This document shows, piece after piece, positions 55,544 through 64,000 of a stretch of 64,000 nt of DNA. The notes under the pieces were generated by a model. That model searched no databases, was not told where the DNA came from, and saw nothing but the letters and a program-made list of their open reading frames with translations. This DNA comes from Orbilia blumenaviensis. Taxonomy: Eukaryota; Ascomycota; Orbiliomycetes; Orbiliales; Orbiliaceae. The stretch spans positions 1,426,001-1,490,000 of the forward strand of contig JAVHNS010000013.1 in assembly GCA_036872755.1 (NCBI GenBank). The letters run 5' to 3'. The position numbers and the translations under genes were made by a program. Numbering within the stretch: position 1 is the first letter of the stretch; each line of letters starts with the position of its first letter.

Positions 55544-58401
55544 AATGAACTCTAGATGTTCGAGACGAAGGTGTTGGCTTGCTAACGCCTGAAAGCTTCG
55601 ATCGGTTCGTGCTGTGTTGTTTGACGTTGCAAAATAGCGATGTGGTTCGGGATCTCGCGGAAATAGTCCAAATGTTGTAGACCAAATTGCTCGAAAGATG
55701 TATGAGAATTTTTGTATGGAGGAAGATAGGTGAGCCTAGAGCTTGGGGGGGTGGAAGTGTTTTGCCTTTATGTTTTGACTTTTTGGGCGTGTCATATTGA
55801 TGTTATTGAGGAGACCAGACCCGGGTTCTTATATCTACCCGATCGGTGGGCGGTCGTTAGTCATCCCGTACTGACCGGCACTCGAACTTCTCGCATGAAG
55901 ACCCACCATTGTCCCAAAAATCTCCATTGTGGCTCTCTGGATAAGTTTCAGAAGGCGCAATGGGGTGGGATCAAGCCAATGTCCCGTTCGAATGATGCCT
56001 ATCCATGCACATGCATCATCTGTGTGGAAAGGCTTTCAGTGAAGTCCCCATCAAAACCCACCGGGCGTATTAGAGCCTCGTTGCATTTTACTAAAGTACC
56101 AGCATGCTGGGGCGGCAATATCTTACGGAATATTTTTCGGTAGGTTATGTTCTTGTTCCATAAAGCTCTACACACACAATCTTAATTTTAGATTTCGATT
56201 GGGTCATCGTACAATCCACGAACATCGAAGCGTCAGACCTTTATCACGATTGGGTGCGCGTTCCTTGGCTTGGTATTATCACTTGGGATTTCTTTACCGA
56301 ATATTTTAATAGATGTATGTAGACGATGACGGAAGCAGTCTAAGGTTCTAAACTTTTCTGTTTTTGAAGACCAAGATCTTTGTCCGGGAAGGCCCATTTT
56401 AGGGTTCATCCGACTCCGAATTGTACCTCACCATGACTTATCTTGTCAATCTGACCTTAGTCACACAGCCTAGATTTAATTTTCGAAGAGCGAAAGCCCT
56501 ATAAGAGGAACTGCCGTTTGTTATCCTAGGATGGTGCGTTGACCAGGCCGGCGAATGTGGGTTTTCTGTATTGTGATTGTTGGCGTGGACACGCGGCCAG
56601 CGCATACGGATGAGCGAGGTTAGCTGCTTGCACAGCCCACGTTTCCGCCTACTGGATTTCCGACGTTCGTAACCCGTGTCAAATTTTGGCTAAGGTTGCA
56701 TGTATGCGTATACGAGGACCCTTTTTGATTGGGGTTAGGTGTTTATTCAAATTCTGGCGCCCAGAGCTGCTTATGTCCTCTTGAGGCTCTCGGTGTTCGC
56801 ATTAGCAGAATTTTGTTATCATTCAATCAGAAATCCTTGATCGGATATCTCATAAGACCTCAAGTCTACCAGCTCGACTTGTGAGGCTTCTTCAAAACTA
56901 AATTGGTATCTGAATCCAACGTAGTCGCAATGAATACTGTGAGCTTTCAGTTTTATACGACAAACCTTGCAATCTCGACGTCCCTGGGAGTTATCCCAAT
57001 GCCAGTAGATTATATATTAATTATTACTATAGTATCCACCGTCATTCACTTCATTCAATATACCCGAGTGTTTAAGCGTTTTAGCGTTGTCAGGGAATAC
57101 GGATTTTTTTTCCTTGCGAAGTGCCTTGACCGGGATCATTATAGAGCGGATATGGTGCCTACCGTATTCCCAGAGCCTCTGGTGACAATTCGACTTAACT
57201 ATCGCTTGAAAATTAAGGAGAGCTCAGTATCTCTGGGCGGGCTGGGACAACGAAAGCCAAGACGGCAGCTACGTAAGCGGAGGATTACATCAACACAGCT
57301 TCGGATGGTTTATGAAGCTCGAAGCGCTGCCGTAGACCCGGAGCTGTTACAACACCAACACATCTTATGGTTCCAAAGTTCGACCACCGCTAGCTGATTG
57401 TAATATTGTGACTGATTGGGAGTTGGGTATGGATTATCTGAATGGCCATATGAGTCAAGAACTCACATATCGTGTCGATTTCCTTAATCTTTTATACCCC
57501 GTATTAGCGCATTTAGGAAGCAGCTAGTTATTCTACCATTTACATCCGGATCTTTGGTTCTTTAGCCTTCAACATTACAGCTATTCAGACTAGGATCCGA
57601 AAGCCTTTTTGAACGCAGGTTTGGCACAGGCACTTGTGCCCCTCCAAGTGGATATGATCATAGGAATCTGACCATGACATTGATGCTGCTTCTGACGCCT
57701 GCATAATAACCAGCGTTCGCGCTATGGGTAGGCTTACTGATGCTGCAAAACTATTATTGTCACCGAATGAAATAATTAACCCTCTAGCGAATCAATGTCA
57801 AATAGGGACTTGTAATATAATCGGTTGTTACACCCCGAAGATTACTGCGAACGCCTCCTTATTCTTCTAACCCCCCTTTCTTCGCTTTGGACGACTTAGC
57901 GTTTTACTCGGTAGATGTACACCGACGCACGGTGACCTTAATATCAATGGTTTGAATGCTGAAAACCGTCGCCTACCCTTTTCGCCGTCTAAGATTGGTT
58001 TCTATAGGCTGAAATGCTCCCACCTTAGTTAGGGCCGTTCTAGGCTATACGATTCACCGCGATCGACGGCAAGACTTGTAATTAAAAATAGTACTGGCAA
58101 TGGCTACAACATAACAGAAGGTATATACCGGGTACACGTGCATAATATCGAAGAAACAGGGTAAGAAAGCATTCCTCCTAGCCGAGCTGTAGGGCCTCTC
58201 TTCCAGTTTGGTATATTACTGATTATCAAGCCTTCGCTGAGTGACCCTGTATTTTATCGCTCCCTGAAAAGTGATGCAAGTAAGATCGGTACTTCAGCTA
58301 AATGCATGAAAATCTAATTGCAACTGGGCGTAATTGTGAACTTGGATGTACCGTAGCGTTCCAGAGTGTAGGGTAGTCGTGGGAATAGCGCGGATGTTCG
58401 T
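55544..58401. other. Long intergenic region, no gene supported
   Basis: Frames at 55730-56143 and 56903-57397 (with an N-terminal hydrophobic stretch near VDYILIITIVSTVIHFI) were considered; the second could be a small orphan membrane protein starting at 56930, but I see no further support. Confidence 0.4.
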
Positions 58402-58719
58402 TTACATATTGTCCAGCGCCCGCATCCTCCTTGCCTCCGCAGCTATTTGTTCTTCGGTACGATTACTATCACTCCCATCCTTCCCTTCGGCGCCAAATCC
58501 ATGTGATTCGCTGGACCGCGACCGACGCAATCGGACAATTATAAAGACGATCATTCCAATAATCACGAGCCCGACAACTGCAGCTCCTACACCGATCCCA
58601 ATTTTAGCACCAGTTGACAAGTTCAGACCGTTTTTGACATAATCGTCGACGAGGGTTTTATATGACTCAATAGCCGGATTCAGGGTTGTAGACGATGTAG
58701 CGGACGTGGTTTCCGACAT
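58402..58719 (-). CDS. Small single-pass membrane protein
   Basis: 105 residues from the ATG at 58719; a longer frame upstream starts at a non-ATG codon in a leader-like stretch. A Ser/Thr-rich N-terminus (MSETTSATSSTT) precedes a Gly/Val/Ile membrane helix (about 42-63, KIGIGVGAAVVGLVIIGMIV) and a basic, then acidic, tail. No signal peptide is present. It resembles the membrane-and-tail end of the surface proteins in this window, but no upstream ectodomain exon was found. Function unknown. Confidence 0.6.
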   Translation of the reverse strand: MSETTSATSSTTLNPAIESYKTLVDDYVKNGLNLSTGAKIGIGVGAAVVGLVIIGMIVFIIVRLRRSRSSESHGFGAEGKDGSDSNRTEEQIAAEARRMRALDNM

Positions 58720-60536
58720 TTGAACGCGACTATATATACTTGGGTAATTAGTTAGTGGTGTTGTTCGCGTTTTGATTTCCGCCTTTGATTCAGAACGAAC
58801 TGCTGCAAGCACAGGGTGGTACTAGCTTACCCAAGCCTTACACGTTAAAAAATTGGTATTTTTTCTTATGGAGACTGTCTATAATCGGTTCGGTCGGTGT
58901 GATCGCGTACAATGCCTTTAAATTTATAAAAACAATCGTTCTGCTCGTTCGGGGTTTTTTCAGGTAGCCCCGCGGTAATCGATAACTTGGGAAAAATCCC
59001 CCTTTATAGCTGTCGTTTTTGAATCTGCTGTCCGTTATCAAGAGATTGCCCTGGTCAGAAGCCGGGGTGTGGTACCAAGGGATCAGACACTTTGGCTACC
59101 TAGCACCGCGGCCAGACCCCTTTGGCGTTTGGGCATTTAAAGGCCAAGGCCTGGATTCTCAAATTAAGTCATGGGAAACGTCTAACGGCTCGTGTAGGTT
59201 GACATATCGGGATGTCCAAGCGAATGTTTGAGACCCCTGTCCCGTCCCGGATTTCTCAGCTGTGCGATGTCACAAGCTTGAAGAGAAGAATTCATATATT
59301 ATTAGCACGAAGACGAAATGTTTCTGATGCCACAGTCCCTAGGTTCAAACAAAGCGCCTTAGGAGCCATCGTGGCGTAAATAGTATATATCAACGTTAAT
59401 TTTCCAACAATTGGGCGCGCTCCTCTTCAATGTGATGCGTGTTGTATCATCATGATGCACACATATATATATCCATGCACTACTTTTAGAACTGCTCTTC
59501 GACTTGATTCGGGTACGTACGCCTACGTTTGTGGTTGAGCAATCGGGTCATTTTTTGTGCGCTACATGCAAACCAGTGTTAATGCAAAAGTAACATAATA
59601 CTGACTCATCAGAGAGCTATTGCGCCGCATTGCACTGTATATGTGCAAGGGTGAATTTCGAATTGAAACTGGTGTTGAGAGGGTGGTGTTGCATGTTGAC
59701 TGTGTTGTTAGATCGAGGACATGACTGAGTTGGCTACTGGGTTCTTGATCTAAAGGTGATGGTCACTGTATAGATTTTAGGTCAAGTTGAGATGTACTTG
59801 AGAAGTTATAGTTTCATTACAAATTAGTAACGAAGTAGATCTGAACCGCGGATGCCTTTTTCTAAGCCTGCCATTCCTCCACGGTATATTTTTAGGGTAA
59901 TTCTATATATCTCCTGCCACGTGAAAACGCTAGGCTTTCACTAGACACTTACTTAGGATCCCCGAAAAGGTTCATGTGCTTCTGAATGTTCCCCCTATTT
60001 CCTTCATTTCTGGTAGGCCCCTGAAATTGAGCTGGGTTGTGCTAACTGACGAATTGGATATGGAGCTTGTGTTATGGCAGTATTTCTGATGACCAGATTT
60101 TGCACATTATTAAATGCAGATACATAATTATCATGGAAGTGGACAGCAGTTAATTGTTAACATGTTGTCCCGTGATCAAAAGCGCGGATTAAATACGCAC
60201 CGTAGCTGTTAGTTACCTAGTAGCGGGTGGTACACATAAGGAATATACACATTATTATCCTCAAACCGTTGAATGTATAGCGAAAGCGAGTCGATAGAAT
60301 AGCATCTAGAACAGAATCGAAATCTTTAAACTCCTCTTCGACTAAAATTATGCTATACAATGGTTTTGTTTTGAATTTAATGAATATATTATTGAGACAT
60401 CTGGTAACATGACCTTGTACTATCTAGGATTTGTTTGAAACAGAGTGATGAATAGTACAATGTTGGATATTGGGAAAAATAAAGAGTGCGGAACGAGAAG
60501 TCTTACCACTCGTGAGGACGAGTAGAAACAAAAAAC
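58720..60536. other. Intergenic, no gene supported
   Basis: No convincing coding sequence or RNA gene. Confidence 0.45.
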
Positions 60537-62505
60537 TTAAGAAAGTTTGGTAAGAACAATATTATCGACTTGGGCCTCCTTCGCGCTGTTGGTTGAGCCA
60601 GAATACGCAAATTCAATTCTAAGAATGACACTGTTGGCTGCGGAGGAAAAGGTCCCAGAGCCGATCAAAGGTGCAGCTGTAAAAGAGTTACTGGAGATGG
60701 TACCTCCGGCAAGAGCGATGTCATTAATGTATAGCGTTGCGCTAACAGTGCCAGAATTGGTTGTACGTCTCCAGTCGAAAGATACCCTGTAGCTGCTACC
60801 GGGACAAATGGTAATAGCTTGGATGATACGGTTTGGCGAGTTGGGGTTACCAGCGTTTATTCGACTTCGGAGTGCATAGCCACTACCCACAGAATAACGT
60901 TCAACGTCGGCATCACCGGCTTTGAGGGTTGTCCAGCTTCCCATTAAGCTTGTCTCAAAGTTTCCATTTATGACTGGGTTTCCTGTGGGGCAGGCGGCAA
61001 CCGAAGTGGTGGAAGTGACAATGCTGGCTGATTGGGTCCTTGTGCTGGTGACAGTCTCAGTCCTTGTGGTTGAATCTGTGATTGTCGTAGAGTCGGTAAT
61101 CGTGGTGGAGGTGACAATAGTTGTTGGCTCGGTAATTGTCGTCGGTTCAATGACGGTCGTGGAAACTGTAATGGTTGTTGGTTCCTTGATTGTAGTCGGT
61201 TCTGTTATTGTCGTAGAGTCTGTGATAGTTGTGGAATCTGTAATTGTCGTTGATTCTGTTATGGTTGTGGAATCTGTGATTGTGGTAGAATCTGTTACTG
61301 TGGTTGGCTCAATGATGGTCGTAGAGTCCGTCACAGTTGTAGATTCGACAATTGTAGTGGAATCTGTGATTGTAGTTGATTCAATGATAGTCGTCGGCTC
61401 AACTATAGTTGTGGAATCCGTAATTGTGGTAGACTCAGTGATTGTGGTAGGGTCCGTAATCGTCTTAGAATCTGTGATAGTGGTCAATTCCGTCGTTGTG
61501 ACCTCTTCACCTGGCAAAGTGACCGTAGTGGGAACAGTTACAGTGACCACTTCGCCATCCTCGCCGGGTAGAGTTATAGTGGTCGACTGCGTAATCGTTA
61601 TTGGTTCTTCGGTAAGAGTTGTTGTTGTGTCTTCGCCCGGTAAGGTAACTGTGGTTGGAACAGTAACAGTCACGACCTCATCGTCCACTGCCGGTAGGGT
61701 AATTGTCGTCGTAGTTGTTTGTTCTTCGCCTGGTAGGGTAACCGTGGTAGGGATGGTAACAGTAACAACCTCTCCATCTTCCCCAGGCAGAGTGACAGTT
61801 TGAGTTTCACCAGGGGCGGTTGTAACCTCAGTCTTGGTCTCGATAATAGTCTATTAGAGGTTAGGCGCCATGAACATGATACAAATGAAGTGAAGAAAAG
61901 GCTTGGGGTAGAAGAGATAAATTACCGTAGTCAGTTGATCCGGATTAAGAGTTAAGATGGAAGTTATGGTGGTAGTTCCGGGCTTCCCAGTAATAGTAAT
62001 TGTCTTTGGTAAAACACTCGTGGTCTTGGTAACTGTGAGTGTAGTGGTTTTGGGTGCTGAAGTTTTGGTGACGGTGACGGTGGTAATTTTGGCGATAGAC
62101 TTAGTCTTGGTTAAAGTTTTAGTGCCTTTGGGGATCCTGAGGTGTGGAACGTTAGCAAGGCCACTAATGGCTAGAGCACGCGAGCTTTCAGCAGGAGAGG
62201 ACCTACGTCAATGTTTTCGTGATATTCTTGGTTGACGTGCACGTTTTAGTGGACTATTAAAGGAGTTGCCCATGTTTCGAATGAGTTCATGTTCGCAGTA
62301 TATATATATCATTGATAATTTTAAGATTTAACGTGCAGTAAGAAATTGTACTGACGGTCTTCGTGATAGTTCCACCGTATTTCGTCGTGGTTGACGGGCA
62401 ATGGTGGTCCCATTTGTCCCAACGGTCCCAACAGTATTTATCATCGGGGCGATAATCGGCAAATGCTGAAGAGGCAAAAAGAGCGACGAGAATAGCGAAT
62501 TTCAT
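60537..62505 (-). CDS. Secreted Thr-rich repeat protein with C-terminal beta-sandwich-like domain
   Basis: Four exons (62505-62356, 62253-62207, 62136-61926, 61850-60537) give 573 residues. A signal peptide (MKFAILVALFASSAFA) is followed by a short Trp/Asp/Cys segment. A Thr/Lys-rich stretch is partly made by the 47-bp exon 2, which keeps the TKT pattern. Then come repeats with VVTVTVPTTVTLPGE and some 25 imperfect copies of a six-residue unit (TTITDS, TTITES, TTIVEP). The C-terminal 150 residues (from NPVINGNFE, through SYRVSFDWR, to AQVDNIVL) resemble carbohydrate-binding jelly-roll modules. No C-terminal hydrophobic anchor exists, so it is likely released or wall-bound, perhaps as an adhesin. 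The opposite-strand long frame is a repeat shadow. Confidence 0.85.
61040..61500. repeat. 18-bp coding minisatellite
   Basis: Tandem 18-bp units encode the six-residue TTITDS-type repeats of the surface protein on the minus strand. Units vary at the fifth and sixth codon (Asp/Glu, Ser/Pro). Such arrays change length easily by slippage or unequal exchange. Confidence 0.8.
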
Positions 62506-63131
62506 GGCTTAACGAGTGTGAGTGTGTGTAACGAATGTGTTTGTGTAACGAGCGGAATTGGCTTGCAGGATACGCTACTGAGCGCCATGAACCGACGGAC
62601 GGCGTGGAAGCTGGCCAAATGTTTCTTAAATAAGGACCGCATGTGTGTAAATGTACATAACAGCATCATGCAAGAAAGGGGCTGCAATTTGATTGCATCT
62701 TCGAGGCCACTATTTGGTGTTGGTGAAAGTGGTAAAGTGAGAACGCCACCTGCAAGCCACCTGCAAATATCTTTCCTTATTGAGAGAAAGCGCTCGGAGG
62801 GGGCGGCTTTCGTACCAATCATATTCAATAGAAAATACACATCACGGGGACACCTCCGGTTGAATGACAGGAACATGCGTTGTTGGCGTGGTAGAAATGA
62901 GCGCCTGCCAAAGTGCAAGGCTGTAAACAGCTGAACTGTTGTCATAATATATAATAGCTCAGCGCATTATTGAATAACAATTTGGTAGAAAAGCTTCTTG
63001 TTTGCATGTTGTTCTCGACATGGCCATGCGCACGGGCTGCGGGCAAGTATCATCTCATGACGAGTATTTAATATTGAAAATAGAATTGGAATTAGGAAGA
63101 CATCCGTACATGCAACTGGAAATGAGGTCTA
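62506..63131. other. Intergenic upstream of the repeat protein
   Basis: It holds the promoter of the repeat-protein gene and the 3' region of the lectin gene. Overlapping frames on both strands (62502-62945) are not convincing. Confidence 0.45.
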
Positions 63132-63765
63132 TTATCTATCTAACCGTCGACTGTGACCCCGACCATTAGTAACTGAGGAGCGCACTGAAAATTAGTTGGT
63201 TACACTTACCTTGTTCAAACCTCCAGATCTGATTACGATTCTCATCAAGCTTTTCCCATAAAACGACTGGTGTCCCGTTTCGTGGGTTACCCCCCTCGGC
63301 TAAGTCGATCGTAATCGGTCGGTGGAATTCAGGGACGTAAAGGCTTGATGTGGTGAACATGAGTGTAAGCGGTATCCAAAGCTTTGACAGGGTTCCCTAG
63401 GGAGGGCATACCGATAAGTATCATCATCTTCATCCTCGTAGACATGCCAGCCGTAAGGATTTTCAGAAACGATGAGGCGAGTTCCATCGGTAATGTCACT
63501 ATGGTCCTCGCTTTCGGGCCTTAGGAAAAGGCCAAAGGCGAAATTTCGGATTTCCCATTTGCCATCGTTTTCAGAAACGATCCACTATACCAAAGTAACA
63601 AATCAGCTCCAATGTTTTGGGATATTTAGTTAGATAACGTACACGTTGATTGGGGCCATCATGCAATTCCCAGCCGTGAACGGTGTTTTCATCAGATCCC
63701 GACGCATCAAGAGCTGTACCGCTCAGGACATTGATGATTTTGTAGTGGCCTTCTTCGAGACCCAT
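63132..63765 (-). CDS. Ricin-B-like beta-trefoil lectin
   Basis: Four exons (63765-63643, 63584-63412, 63343-63210, 63184-63132) give 160 residues, about the size of a single beta-trefoil. It begins GHYKIINVLSGTALDASG and contains HDGPNQRWIVSEN, the repeat equivalent PVVLWEKLDENRNQIWRFEQ, and another repeat near SDITDGTRLIV, matching the Q-x-W style threefold pattern. There is no signal peptide, as usual for cytoplasmic fungal lectins. The last exon has two possible acceptors 12 bp apart (both in frame). Family members bind sugars and often protect against fungal grazers; binding here is untested. Confidence 0.85.
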
Positions 63766-64000
63766 ATTTTTTTTCTCTGCAGATTAAGCCTGAAGGTTAA
63801 GGTCTGAAAAAAATGATCGCTTTGAGGAAGGAGTTGATCAACGTGCTTGGGGCTCACGGTCCTTATAAAAAGGACCGTCGTGCGGGGTATCGATGGAGCA
63901 TGACGTTCAAAGACAGCGTGAGCTCAGCTTGGCGCCGAATTTCATGCAGCTATTCTTGATAGAACAATATTTTTGTGAGACGGTGATATTTGTTCGTCCA
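63766..64000. promoter_or_regulatory. Upstream region of the lectin gene
   Basis: Presumed promoter; TATAAAAAGG-like sequence at 63865-63874 in plus orientation only, so its relevance to the minus-strand lectin is unclear. Confidence 0.4.

Noticed and set aside
56903..57397. 164-codon frame with one hydrophobic stretch
   Set aside because: Non-ATG start, no recognisable domain and no splice partners; an orphan gene from the ATG at 56930 is not excluded.
60922..61803. 293-codon plus-strand frame rich in Val
   Set aside because: Mirror image of the TTITDS repeats on the true coding strand.

Overview
The window looks like a filamentous ascomycete (Pezizomycotina). Protein genes carry short (about 50-200 bp) GT-AG introns, and several products are typical of moulds: an RTA1-like membrane protein, a bZIP/DUF3425 regulator, Ser/Thr-rich surface proteins and a ricin-B-type lectin. 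A roughly 19-kb, very AT-rich block looks like transposon sequence mutated by repeat-induced point mutation (RIP). I cannot name the species. All exon joins were deduced by eye from splice signals and phase; every multi-exon CDS listed closes in frame.

Layout. 1-4520: a five-exon minus-strand gene of unknown function (633-2626) with a long hydrophobic, glycine-rich segment, then a patch of broken coding sequence (3027-3906). 4521-23468: one large insertion with 121-bp LTR-like direct repeats, TG...CA ends and 5-bp target duplications (GGCTA). Its interior is an extremely AT-rich, minus-strand, decayed Ty3/gypsy-type element with recognisable remnants of zinc knuckle, post-protease region, reverse transcriptase and integrase N-terminus. 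Inside it sits a second, intact, opposite-strand chromovirus (6058-15247). That one has identical 558-bp LTRs, an ATTAT target duplication, gag and pol joined by a canonical -1 slippery site, a self-priming-type PBS, a chromodomain integrase, and an antisense intron-containing zinc-cluster gene. 23469-26080 has no convincing gene.

26081-35741 is dense housekeeping/accessory sequence: ERV29/SURF4 cargo receptor, a Tgl-family patatin-like protein lacking its catalytic residues, a DMT-type transporter-like protein, a short-chain dehydrogenase and a Cys-rich single-pass membrane protein. 39151-64000 has wider spacing: two surface proteins (one with 55 consecutive serines), an arginine-rich protein of unknown function, mitochondrial rhomboid protease (PCP1/PARL type), a TMA17-like small protein, a bZIP/DUF3425 protein, an RTA1-like protein, a tiny single-pass membrane protein, a long Thr-rich repeat protein with a C-terminal beta-sandwich-like domain, and a ricin-B-like lectin.

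The most notable signals are the nested retroelements, the self-contained regulatory and coding architecture of the younger one (antisense spliced gene, over-long Gag with extra zinc-finger-like motifs, LTR palindrome), the patatin-like pseudoenzyme, and the hydrophobic-hairpin protein at the left edge.
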